64,000 nt of DNA from Anaerolineaceae bacterium UBA1363. GTDB taxonomy: Bacteria; Chloroflexota; Anaerolineae; Anaerolineales; Anaerolineaceae. How positions within the stretch are numbered: the first letter of the stretch is position 1; each line of letters starts with the position of its first letter. The notes beneath the pieces are model-generated. The model did no database searches and was not told where the DNA came from. It was given only the letters and a program-made list of their open reading frames with translations. Made by a program: the position numbers and the translations under genes. Location: assembly GCA_002306055.1 (NCBI GenBank), contig DBRR01000022.1:3679-67678 (forward strand), written 5' to 3'. Below are positions 33,600 to 41,804 of the stretch, in pieces.

Positions 33600-35015
33600 T
33601 CAGAGGATTTCGCCAGCCTGCCGATGGACAAAGCGTCCCCCACCAGCTTTACCGAGCCAGTTTTGATCATCAACGATCAATGTTCCTCGCAAGAACACTT
33701 TTACAGGGTAGCCGCGTAGCTTCCATCCTTCATAAAGATTGTAATCTGTGCGGTGATGCGCCCAAGCCAGGCCGTAATCCAGCTCTTTTTCCGGGTCCCA
33801 CAGGGCGATATCTGCGTCCGAGCCTTCAGCAAGCGTCCCCTTTTTTGGGTAAAGCCCAAAGATCCGGGCAGGGTTGGTAGCGGTGAGTTCCACGAAGCGA
33901 TTCGGGCTGATGCGCCCGGTGTTCACCGCATGGGTCCAGAAAACTGGCAGACGGTCTGCGATTCCGGGAAGACCGTTAGGAATTAGGGTGAAATCCTTTT
34001 CTCCCAATTCCTTGCCTGGGATGGCGACTTCCCGACCTTCGTAAACAATTGGCTGCCTGCCATTATAGAAGAAGGGGCAATGGTCGGTCGCAAGTACCTG
34101 AATGGTGCCGTTCTCAAGCGCCTGCCAGAGCCCTTGCTGGTCTGCAGCCTTGCGCATAGGCGGGGAACAGACCCATTTTGCGCCGTCAGGACGCCTGAGA
34201 TCATCTTCGGTGAAGAAAAGATATTGCGGGCAGGTTTCACCCATGGCAAGGATGCCGTGTTTACGGGCATACGCCAACTGATCCACCTCTCCAGCTACGT
34301 TCATATGAACGAGGTAGAGGGGTGAGTCTGCCTGGGCTGCCAGGGCTGCCGCCCGGAGGCTGGCCTCCACCTCGCCCCAGGCGGGGCGGGTGAGGGCATG
34401 ATGGATGGGAGCAGTGTTTCCAGCAGCAAGAGCTTCTGCCACCAGGATGTCGATCACATCCCCATTTTCAGCATGCACCATCGTGAGGAGGTTATTTTTT
34501 CCGCCGATGCGCATTACTTTGAAAATGCTGCCATCATCCAATCGGAGCCGACCGTTGTAGGCGGTGAAGACCTTCATACTAGTGATACCCATTTGGGGGA
34601 GGTCCAGCAGCTCTTCCGCAACCTGGTCGTCGAAATGAGTGATATTCATATGAAGACTGTAATCAATGCTGGCTTTGGGGTCTGCCATGGCACGATGCCT
34701 GGCAATATTTTCTGCCAGGATGACAGGCTCCTGGGAAACGAAATCGATCATGGTGGTCGTTCCGCCAAAGGCGGCTGCTTTTCCGCCAGTGTAATGATCA
34801 TCAGCAGAGATGGTGCCTGCCATCGGCAATTCGAGGTGCACATGGGGGTCCACCCCACCAGGAAGAACCAAAAGACCGCTGGCATCCACGATAGTTGCTT
34901 CGTCGTCTTCAATATATTCGTCAATCCGGCGGATAAACTCATCCTCCACCAAGATATCTGCTTTGCGGGTTATCTCGGCGGTGATTACTGTTCCATTTTT
35001 GATGAGCGTTTTCAT
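33600..35015 (-). CDS. Dihydropyrimidinase / hydantoinase
   Basis: 471-residue cyclic amidohydrolase that opens dihydropyrimidine, hydantoin or related rings. Metal ligands visible: HVH in GGVDPHVHLELP (about 58-60), the carboxylated Lys in ITSMKVFTAYNGR (about 149), His in MVHAENGD (about 182) and YLVHMN (about 238), and Asp in LATDHCPF (about 315). The sequence is closest to bacterial D-hydantoinase/dihydropyrimidinase (HydA/HyuA). Neighbouring genes include a PLP enzyme and, further up the same strand, carbamate kinase and an 8-oxoguanine deaminase. This suggests purine or hydantoin catabolism; the actual substrate is not proven. Confidence 0.92.
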   Translation of the reverse strand: MKTLIKNGTVITAEITRKADILVEDEFIRRIDEYIEDDEATIVDASGLLVLPGGVDPHVHLELPMAGTISADDHYTGGKAAAFGGTTTMIDFVSQEPVILAENIARHRAMADPKASIDYSLHMNITHFDDQVAEELLDLPQMGITSMKVFTAYNGRLRLDDGSIFKVMRIGGKNNLLTMVHAENGDVIDILVAEALAAGNTAPIHHALTRPAWGEVEASLRAAALAAQADSPLYLVHMNVAGEVDQLAYARKHGILAMGETCPQYLFFTEDDLRRPDGAKWVCSPPMRKAADQQGLWQALENGTIQVLATDHCPFFYNGRQPIVYEGREVAIPGKELGEKDFTLIPNGLPGIADRLPVFWTHAVNTGRISPNRFVELTATNPARIFGLYPKKGTLAEGSDADIALWDPEKELDYGLAWAHHRTDYNLYEGWKLRGYPVKVFLRGTLIVDDQNWLGKAGGGRFVHRQAGEIL

Positions 35016-35022
35016 AAAAACC

Positions 35023-35589
35023 TCACTTTGTTCCCGTAGCGATGCCGCTGAGCAGAGCCAGCAACGCTGGATCTAACGGAATCTCTGGCAGGGGAGTGGC
35101 TTGGTAAACTTCGCTGCGCGAAGCGCGTTCGCGCAGTGCTGCCCAAAGGACAGATCGCTCCTGGTCGTGCACAGGCAAGTCACCCAGTTCTTTAGCATCC
35201 CTGACATGCCGCATGGTCGTATAGAAGAAGGTCACCCGTTTCCAGTTACCCGCAGGTATTGGTTCAGGCAATGCGATCAGGCTGCCCAATTGGAGCTTGA
35301 AATATTCTTCGTTAGCCCTGGGGTGATCGGGTTGGTCGCGAAATAATTGTTGGCGCGTGGTTAGCTCGTGCCCCACGATCGGCGCCAGCCATTTGATTTG
35401 CCAGCGGTCCTTCGCGCCAAAACTGCCAGTCTGGTAGAGCGCCAGGTAGTCGACAGCAATCACCTTGGGGGCGTTTTTCAGCGGAATACGATACCAGCCC
35501 AGGAGGCGGGCAATCTCAAGATCCCTTTGATTTGGGATAATCGCCACCAGCACCAGGCTGGTATCGTCTATTGTCTCAAATGCGCTCAA
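35023..35589 (-). CDS. Conserved hypothetical protein in the hydantoinase operon
   Basis: 188 residues, soluble, not recognised as a named family. Features: an N-terminal alpha-beta part (SLVLVAIIPNQRDLEIARLL, then GWYRIPLKNAPKVIAVDYLA), several conserved-looking Trp/Tyr/His residues (WQIKWLAPIVGHELTTR), and FFYTTMRHVRDAKELGDLP. The text resembles uncharacterised proteins of Chloroflexota (from memory). The tight position, seven bases before the hydantoinase and nine after the PLP enzyme, implies a shared transcript and perhaps a shared pathway. Function unknown. Confidence 0.7.
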   Translation of the reverse strand: MSAFETIDDTSLVLVAIIPNQRDLEIARLLGWYRIPLKNAPKVIAVDYLALYQTGSFGAKDRWQIKWLAPIVGHELTTRQQLFRDQPDHPRANEEYFKLQLGSLIALPEPIPAGNWKRVTFFYTTMRHVRDAKELGDLPVHDQERSVLWAALRERASRSEVYQATPLPEIPLDPALLALLSGIATGTK

Positions 35590-35598
35590 AGGGCTCCT

Positions 35599-37068
35599 TT
35601 AGAGCTCAACCTTAGCCTTATGGTTGAATTCCTCGATCAAGGCATCGATTTCAGGCTGTTGAGCCTGAACTTCGAGCCAGTAGTCCGGGTCGTACCACTG
35701 GGCCATGATTTCCTCGTAGGTGCGCCCCTGCTGTTCGACCCAGGTGTAATACTTGAGGTTGTGGATGCGTTTGCGCTCACGATAGCCAAGTTCCTCCATG
35801 TTATCGGTGGTCACTGCTTGCAGGTAGCGGGCTTCGTCGGCGATAGCATTTTCCTTGCGATATTCACCGAATTCTTCATGCATTTCGGTCAGGCGGCTCT
35901 GATAAAGTTCCATCGAGTCGGTGAGAACGGTGAGAACGATGTCATTCTCAGTCAGTTCGTTGTACTTAGCAAATTTAATGGCGGAGAGCAGGTTGGCAAT
36001 GCTGGAGAAGCCAAGCAAATCAAGCTGGTCGACGAAGTCTGAGTCGAAGCCAGAGTCGATTAAATGCTGCTTCCCTTCGGGCTCGTTAAAAAGCCGCGCC
36101 AGATTGACGACGGCATTGTCATCAATGGCTGTGATGAAGTCGGTATTCTTTACATTGTGGATCCAGGGAACATGTTTATCGCCGATACCCTCAATGCGGT
36201 GTGCACCAAAGCCGTTATTGAGCAGCGTGGGGCACTGCAGGGCTTCGCTGGCGATGATCTTCATACCAGGGAATTTCTGCTTCAGGTAGTCACCAGCGGC
36301 AATAGTGCCGGCGGAACCGGTCGCGGATGCAAAACCTGCAACCTGCCCTTTTTCGCCTAACAGCTTATGGGCGACTTGCTCCATGGCGTTTCCGGTGATC
36401 CAATAATGCCAAAGGTAATTTCCGAATTCCTCGAACTGATTGAAGATCATCAGGTCCTCACCACTGCGCCGAAGTTCCCAACACTTGTCGAAAATTTCCT
36501 TGACGTTCGACTCAGTGCCTGGTGTCGCGATAACTTCATCAGCCACATTGCGCAGCCATTCAAAGCGTTCCTTGCTCATGCCTTCGGGAAGAATGGCTAC
36601 GGACTTGCAAGCAAGTAAATGCGAATCATACGCGCCGCCACGGCAAAAGTTCCCTGTGGACGGCCAGACGGCTTTCTGCGTGGTTGGGTCAAATTGACCG
36701 GTTACGAGGCGTGGAACCAAGCAGCCAAAAGCCGCGCCAACCTTGTGGACACCGCAAGGGAACCACTTGCCCACCAGGGCAACGATTCTTGCCTTGGTGC
36801 CGGTGAAACTGGAAGGAAACTCGAGGTAGTTGACGTCCCCAAATAAACCGCCAAATGGCTTGGGTTCATTGTGCCAGGTGATGCGGAACAGATTCAGAGG
36901 ATGTAGATCCCAAAGACCAATTTCTTTCAAGCGGTCCTGGATATCGGCTGGCACCAGTGAGGGGTCTCGCTGCTGCGCCAGGGTTGGGATGATGATCTTG
37001 CGTTCCCGTACACGCTGCAGGGTGCGTTCGAGGCGGTCTTGCATTATGGTCAAATCGATTCTTGTCAT
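35599..37068 (-). CDS. PLP-dependent lyase/synthase, fold type II
   Basis: 489 residues. Related to cysteine synthase, threonine dehydratase and diaminopropionate ammonia-lyase. The probable PLP lysine is in FPCGVHKVGAAFGCL (about residue 108). The phosphate-binding or substrate loop is STGNFCRGGAYDS, a glycine-rich SATGSAGTIAAGDYLK lies near 260, and the C-terminus carries long helices. It is longer than cysteine synthase (about 310) and YgeX (about 400), and belongs to a subfamily whose reaction I cannot name. The location between thrC/GT2 and hydantoinase suggests an amino acid ammonia-lyase step in the same pathway (inference). Start ATG 37068 begins MTRIDLTIMQDRLE. Confidence 0.82.
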   Translation of the reverse strand: MTRIDLTIMQDRLERTLQRVRERKIIIPTLAQQRDPSLVPADIQDRLKEIGLWDLHPLNLFRITWHNEPKPFGGLFGDVNYLEFPSSFTGTKARIVALVGKWFPCGVHKVGAAFGCLVPRLVTGQFDPTTQKAVWPSTGNFCRGGAYDSHLLACKSVAILPEGMSKERFEWLRNVADEVIATPGTESNVKEIFDKCWELRRSGEDLMIFNQFEEFGNYLWHYWITGNAMEQVAHKLLGEKGQVAGFASATGSAGTIAAGDYLKQKFPGMKIIASEALQCPTLLNNGFGAHRIEGIGDKHVPWIHNVKNTDFITAIDDNAVVNLARLFNEPEGKQHLIDSGFDSDFVDQLDLLGFSSIANLLSAIKFAKYNELTENDIVLTVLTDSMELYQSRLTEMHEEFGEYRKENAIADEARYLQAVTTDNMEELGYRERKRIHNLKYYTWVEQQGRTYEEIMAQWYDPDYWLEVQAQQPEIDALIEEFNHKAKVEL

Positions 37069-37088
37069 GTTTGAGTTCCTGTAGTCTG

Positions 37089-38063
37089 TTATTTTTTTTC
37101 TTTTACCCGATCCAGTCGGGTGGGGTCGAGGGCTTTATCGGGGCCTTCGGCGACAATGTAGAGTGGACGACCTTTCGCTTCGTCGTAGATGCGACCGATG
37201 TACTCACCGAGCACGCCCATCCCAATCAGCAGAACGCCTGCCAGGAAGATCACGGTCAGCCAGGTTGCCAGCACGTAAGTGAGGTCGAAGCCGTTAAAAA
37301 GCGCAAGGCAAAGGTAAATCACCAGCAGCAAGAGGCTAAGCGCAATCAACACAATGCCACCTGTGGTCAGCATTTGAAGTGGAAAGGTCGAAAAGCCTGT
37401 CACGGCGTTCATCGCCAGGCGGATCATCTTCTTGAGGGGGTAATGGCTCTGGCCGGCATGGCGCGCGGCGCGTTTGTATTCCACACCAATCTGTCTGAAA
37501 CCTACCCAGGCACCCATGCCACGCAGGATGCGGTTTCGCTCACGCATTTGATTGATGATGTCGAGAGCCTGGCGGTCTATCAGGCGGAAATCACCGGTGT
37601 TGAGAGGCATTTTTACGTCAGTTATCTTGTAGATCAGTTTATAGAAGAGAGAGGCAGTGGTTAGTTTGAACCAGCTTTCTCCTTCGCGTTCCGTACGCAC
37701 CGCGTAAACAATCTGGTAGCCTTCGCGCCACTTTTTAATCAACTCGAGGATCACTTCCGGTGGATCCTGCAAGTCGGCGTCGATGATCACCACCGCTTTT
37801 CCGCGGCTATAATCCATCCCAGCAGTTACAGCAATCTGGTGCCCAAAATTCCGGGCAAAAATAACCGGGCGCACGCGTTCATCCTGCAAGGCAAATTTTC
37901 GAATGATATCCGTGGATCCGTCTGAGCTGCCATCATCCACCAGGATCAGTTCCCATTCTTCACCAGTCTGGTTCATGACTTCGCTGACCCGGGCATAAAG
38001 CAGGGGCAGGTTCTCGAGCTCATTGTAAATTGGGGCTATAATGCTAAAGACAGGGTCAGACAT
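37089..38063 (-). CDS. Glycosyltransferase family 2, GtrB/DPM1-like
   Basis: 324-residue membrane-bound enzyme that transfers a sugar from a nucleotide sugar to undecaprenyl phosphate on the cytoplasmic face. The GT-A domain has SIIAPIYNELENLP, LILVDDGSSDGS, and the metal-binding VVIIDADLQDPPE (DxD near residue 92). Two C-terminal membrane helices follow (about 230-250 and 265-290), then EYIGRIYDEAKGRPLYIV, the standard GtrB ending. ATG 38063 overlaps the thrC stop by eight bases; longer starts run into thrC. It looks functionally unrelated to its operon neighbours. Confidence 0.9.
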   Translation of the reverse strand: MSDPVFSIIAPIYNELENLPLLYARVSEVMNQTGEEWELILVDDGSSDGSTDIIRKFALQDERVRPVIFARNFGHQIAVTAGMDYSRGKAVVIIDADLQDPPEVILELIKKWREGYQIVYAVRTEREGESWFKLTTASLFYKLIYKITDVKMPLNTGDFRLIDRQALDIINQMRERNRILRGMGAWVGFRQIGVEYKRAARHAGQSHYPLKKMIRLAMNAVTGFSTFPLQMLTTGGIVLIALSLLLLVIYLCLALFNGFDLTYVLATWLTVIFLAGVLLIGMGVLGEYIGRIYDEAKGRPLYIVAEGPDKALDPTRLDRVKEKK

Positions 38064-39300
38064 GAAGTACCTCTTTAAGTTCTTTAAGCGTTGGTTCAAT
38101 GATAGGTGCCGGCGCGACCGCTCGTATGGCGGCATTGACATCCTTCAGTCCGCTGCCAGTGCAGAGCACCAGGGCGGGTTCATCTGGCTGATGCAATCCC
38201 TGCCGGATGGCAGCTTGTAGACCGGCGTAAGCCGCCGCAGCGGCAGGCTCAACGAAGAGTCCCGCTTTGCCAAGCGTCGGGATGGCTTGCAGGATTTCCT
38301 GATCTGAAACGGTCAGGAAGTATCCGCCGCTCTGCCTGACCCGCTTAAGTGCGCGCAATCCATCCCGCGGCAGATCCACGCAGATGCTGTCGGCAACGGT
38401 TTTTGCGTCCACCGGATGAATGACGTCTTTTCCAGTTTTAAAGGCATTGTAAATGGCAGCCGAGCCTTCAGCCTGCACGCCTACCAGCCTCGGTAATTTT
38501 TCGATCCAGCCCAATGACTGTAAGTCGGCGAAGCCTTTTGCCACACCGCTGAGGATGTTGCCGTCACCCACGGGGATAAAAATCGTCAGTTTTGGCGCTG
38601 AGTCTTCGCGTTTTAGCAATACCTGTTCCCAGATTTCCAACCCAGCGGTCTTTTTGCCTTCCACGGTATACGGGTTATAGCCTGTGTTGCGGTTATACCA
38701 ACCGTATTCGCGTGAGGCTTCGATGCTCAGGTCAAACGCCTGGTCGTAGGTGCCATCCACCAGAACCACTCTTGCGCCAAAAGTGAGCAATTGCGCGACC
38801 TTGGCGGGTGGGGCGCTGCGCGGGGCAATGATGACCGCTTGTTTGCCCACACTGGCAGCCATGCACGCCATGGCTGCGCCGGCATTACCGGTCGAAGCTG
38901 CAATAATGGTTTTGAAGTTGGCTTCAATCGCGCGGGCCATTACCAGGGCGCTGGCGCGATCCTTGAAGGATGCGCTTGGATTTCGGCTTTCGTCTTTGAT
39001 CCAGAGTTCCTGCATGCCGAGGCTTTTCCGCAAAGATTCGGGTTGGTAGACTGGGGTGAAACCCACCTGGTGGAGGGGAGTAGTCGTGAAACCGGGATCG
39101 GGGGCGGCAAGCAGTGGCGCATAGCGCCAGATGGAGAGTTCGCAACTCTCGAGAATGCTCTTCTGATTGATCTCAGTTGGATTCTCTTCAAAACTGAAGT
39201 GGGTATCCAAATTGCCGCCACAGGTCAGACAGTTGTATGTGACCTGGTCGGGCTCAAAACATTGCCCACAATCAGAACATTGAAAGTAGCTAAGCGGCAT
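38056..39300 (-). CDS. thrC: Threonine synthase with zinc ribbon
   Basis: 414-residue PLP enzyme turning O-phosphohomoserine into threonine. An N-terminal zinc ribbon (CSDCG...CLTCGG, residues about 8-35) precedes the fold type II domain. The PLP lysine is in NPSASFKDRASAL (about residue 113) and the phosphate loop is STGNAGAAM. Related zinc-ribbon proteins include threonine synthases of archaea and many bacteria. YGWYNRNTGYNPYTVEGKKT is characteristic. The chain is complete, and thrA/thrB are not nearby. A diaminopropionate or other lyase role cannot be fully excluded because of the operon context. It follows a hairpin after arcC and overlaps the GT2 start. Confidence 0.88.
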   Translation of the reverse strand: MPLSYFQCSDCGQCFEPDQVTYNCLTCGGNLDTHFSFEENPTEINQKSILESCELSIWRYAPLLAAPDPGFTTTPLHQVGFTPVYQPESLRKSLGMQELWIKDESRNPSASFKDRASALVMARAIEANFKTIIAASTGNAGAAMACMAASVGKQAVIIAPRSAPPAKVAQLLTFGARVVLVDGTYDQAFDLSIEASREYGWYNRNTGYNPYTVEGKKTAGLEIWEQVLLKREDSAPKLTIFIPVGDGNILSGVAKGFADLQSLGWIEKLPRLVGVQAEGSAAIYNAFKTGKDVIHPVDAKTVADSICVDLPRDGLRALKRVRQSGGYFLTVSDQEILQAIPTLGKAGLFVEPAAAAAYAGLQAAIRQGLHQPDEPALVLCTGSGLKDVNAAIRAVAPAPIIEPTLKELKEVLHV

Positions 39301-39336
39301 TATGGTTCCAATTAAGTTGCAAAGAAATAAGGGGTG

Positions 39337-39372
39337 AGTCCTTTAGTGCTTGTGCCCAACTCACCCGTCTAT
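39337..39372 (-). terminator. Hairpin between arcC and thrC
   Basis: Minus strand stem GGGTGAGT/ACTCACCC with a 20-base loop, followed by CTTATTTCTTT. It may be a weak terminator or attenuator separating the folD-arcC part from thrC and the rest of the long operon. Confidence 0.45.
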
Positions 39373-39413
39373 CCCATGTATTTTCAAGTATTGTTTATTC
39401 TATCGTACTCTAC

Positions 39414-40361
39414 CTAAGGCAGGATCCAAGTGCCAGTCTTGCCTTCAAGCGCGTCTTTGATGTGTTCGGGGTCGGTGATCAAGGCTTTTTTACCGCCCTG
39501 GTCCAGGTATTTCAGGATTGCTTCGATCTTCGGCATCATGGAACCTTTGGCAAACTGACCTTCAGCAAGGTATTTCCGGGCTTCCGCAACAGTCATCTGA
39601 TCCAGCCATTTTTGATCTGGCTTATTGAAGTTGATTGCCACTTTTTCCACGGCGGTGCTGATCAGGAAGAGGTCAGCTTTGATCATGCTGGCAAGAATAG
39701 CCGAGCCAAAATCTTTATCAATCACAGCTTCCACGCCAACCAGGTCGCCATTTTCCTTCTGGATTACTGGAATACCGCCGCCACCGACACCAATTACCAC
39801 AAATCCTTGCTCAATCAAACTTCGAATGGCATCTGCCTCCACGATAGTTTGGGGGATGGGGGAGGGAACAACGCGGCGCCAACCGCGTCCGGCATCTTCC
39901 ACCATTGTCCAGCCTTCTTTCGCCATTTTTTCTTTGGCTGCTGTTTCGTCCATGAAGGAGCCGATGGGTTTGGTTGGGTTTTGGAAGGCAGGATCATTGC
40001 GATCAACGATGGTCTGGGTGATCACTGTGACGGCCTTTTTCTTGATCTCACGCAAGCGGAACTCGTTATACAGGGCTTGCTGGAACATATAGCCAATCGC
40101 ACCCTGGGTGTCAGCGCCGCAATAATCCAGCGGAACTTCATGCAACTCATGGGACGCGATTTCGGAACGGCGCAGAATGAATCCCACTTGTGGACCGTTG
40201 CCATGCGTGATCACAACATCCCAGCCTTCATCGATCATATTGGCGATGTGCTTCATCGTTTCCGCTGCAGCTTGATACTGATCGGGAACAGTTTGATGGT
40301 TCTTATCTTTGATTAATGCGTTGCCGCCAACTGCAACTACTGCCAAACCTTTACTTTGCAT
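39414..40361 (-). CDS. arcC: Carbamate kinase
   Basis: 315 residues. Makes ATP and carbamate from carbamoyl phosphate and ADP in fermentations of arginine, allantoin or purines. AVVAVGGNALI at the start, VITHGNGPQVG (about 48-58), DYCGADTQGAIGYM, GRGWRRVVPSPIP, VVIGVGGGGIPV, and DKDFGSAILAS are all family signatures. Length is normal. There are no arcA or argF-like genes beside it, which argues against the arginine deiminase pathway. It is 42 bases downstream of the deaminase gene, in the run with folD. Energy conservation from a carbamoylated intermediate is inferred. Confidence 0.95.
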   Translation of the reverse strand: MQSKGLAVVAVGGNALIKDKNHQTVPDQYQAAAETMKHIANMIDEGWDVVITHGNGPQVGFILRRSEIASHELHEVPLDYCGADTQGAIGYMFQQALYNEFRLREIKKKAVTVITQTIVDRNDPAFQNPTKPIGSFMDETAAKEKMAKEGWTMVEDAGRGWRRVVPSPIPQTIVEADAIRSLIEQGFVVIGVGGGGIPVIQKENGDLVGVEAVIDKDFGSAILASMIKADLFLISTAVEKVAINFNKPDQKWLDQMTVAEARKYLAEGQFAKGSMMPKIEAILKYLDQGGKKALITDPEHIKDALEGKTGTWILP

Positions 40362-40403
40362 AAAAAGAGTCTCCTTTGGATCTCCTGGTGGGTGAGTTTG
40401 TTA

Positions 40404-41789
40404 TTAAATTTGCAACAGGCGTTTGGTTGCCTGGTTGTGTTTCTCAACCTGTTTGCGAACATCGAGCGTGGTCAGGTGACCTTCTCGTACGATGACCTCT
40501 CCGCCGACGACCGTCCAGTTTGCCTTGACTGGCTGGCAGAAAAGAATGGCGGCAAGGGGGTCAGTGATTGCGCCGGCATAGTCCAACTGGTGCAGGTCCA
40601 TGGCGAAGAAATCCGCGCATTTGCCAACCTCGAGTGAACCGATATCCTTGCGTCCGAGTACCGCTGCGCCGCCGCGCGTGGCGATTGAGAGCGCCTGGCG
40701 GGCAGTCATGAGTGGTGGAGCGTCTGGCGCAGAGCGAGAGGCGCCTTTGATGCCGCTATTGAGACGAGCGAGCAGCATTGCCTGGCGCACTTCGTTCAGC
40801 ATATGAGAGCCATCATTGCTGGCAGAGCCATCCACGCCGAGCCCCAGTTTAACACCGCGCGCCAGCATGTTCATCACCGGCGCAATGCCAGATGCCAGGC
40901 GCATGTTGGAGGAAGGGCAGTGTGCCACACCGCAGCCGTAACGTGCGTAAAGGTCCATTTCGGCTTCATTTACCCACACTGAGTGGGCAAACCAGACGTC
41001 ATCCGCGATCCAGTCGACCGTCTGCATGTAAGCCACCGGCTTGTGCCCGAATTTTGCCAGGCAGAAGTCGTCCTCATCCTCGGTTTCTGCGAGGTGGGTG
41101 TGGAGATGGACGCCATATTTACGTGCCAAAACAGCCGATTCGCGCATCAGTTCACCCGTAACGCTAAAAGGCGAACATGGTGCCAGCACAATTTGTAGTT
41201 TGGAGCCGGGTTTGGGATCATGGTACCGCTGAATCAGACGCTCGCTGTCCTTGAGGATATTCTCTTCTGTATCCACAACGGAATCAGGTGGAAGCCCACC
41301 TTGTGACTGACCGAGGCTCATTGAGCCGCGCGACGCATGCAGGCGCAGTCCGATTTCTGCCGCGGCAGCGATCTCGTCGTCCAGTTTGCTGCCATTGGGG
41401 AACAGGTAGAGGTGATCTGAAGCAGTCGTGCAGCCGGAGAGTGCCAATTCTGCCAGGGCGGTTTGAGTGCTGGTGAAGATATCCTCCGGGGTCATGCGCG
41501 CCCAGATTGGGTAGAGCGTGGTCAGCCAGTTGAAAAGGTTGGCATCCTGTGCAGCAGGCAAAGCGCGCGTCAGGGTCTGATAAAAATGGTGATGGGTGTT
41601 AATCAGACCAGGCAGGACGATATGGTGGCTGAGATCCAATACTTCGTCAGCGCTTTGCGGCAGATCAGCCTGGCTGCCAATTTGTTCGATAAAACCATCC
41701 CGACAGAAGATCGCGGCATCTTTCAACTCGCGGTCCTGCCCGTCCATAGTGACAATCAGGTCTGCGTTTTTGACGAGTAAGGTCGGCAT
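40404..41789 (-). CDS. 8-oxoguanine deaminase-like amidohydrolase
   Basis: 461-residue metal-dependent aminohydrolase of the AtzB/TrzN/SsnA group. It is closest, by memory of the Pseudomonas enzyme, to 8-oxoguanine deaminase, which forms urate. Shared blocks: VLPGLINTHHHFYQTLTRA (metal HxH near 63-65), RGSMSLGQSQGGLPPDSVV (about 150-168), LAPCSPFSVT, HLHTHLAETEDEDDFC, CPSSNMRLASGIAP, and LGVDGSASND (metal Asp near 322). SsnA of the E. coli purine cluster is the main alternative. It lies between folD (15 bases) and arcC (42 bases). The product urate would need further enzymes that are not in the window. Confidence 0.85.
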   Translation of the reverse strand: MPTLLVKNADLIVTMDGQDRELKDAAIFCRDGFIEQIGSQADLPQSADEVLDLSHHIVLPGLINTHHHFYQTLTRALPAAQDANLFNWLTTLYPIWARMTPEDIFTSTQTALAELALSGCTTASDHLYLFPNGSKLDDEIAAAAEIGLRLHASRGSMSLGQSQGGLPPDSVVDTEENILKDSERLIQRYHDPKPGSKLQIVLAPCSPFSVTGELMRESAVLARKYGVHLHTHLAETEDEDDFCLAKFGHKPVAYMQTVDWIADDVWFAHSVWVNEAEMDLYARYGCGVAHCPSSNMRLASGIAPVMNMLARGVKLGLGVDGSASNDGSHMLNEVRQAMLLARLNSGIKGASRSAPDAPPLMTARQALSIATRGGAAVLGRKDIGSLEVGKCADFFAMDLHQLDYAGAITDPLAAILFCQPVKANWTVVGGEVIVREGHLTTLDVRKQVEKHNQATKRLLQI

Positions 41790-41804
41790 GGGAACCTCCT
41801 GGGA

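Noticed and set aside
39414..40361. Arginine deiminase pathway
   Set aside because: No arcA or ornithine carbamoyltransferase gene is near the carbamate kinase.
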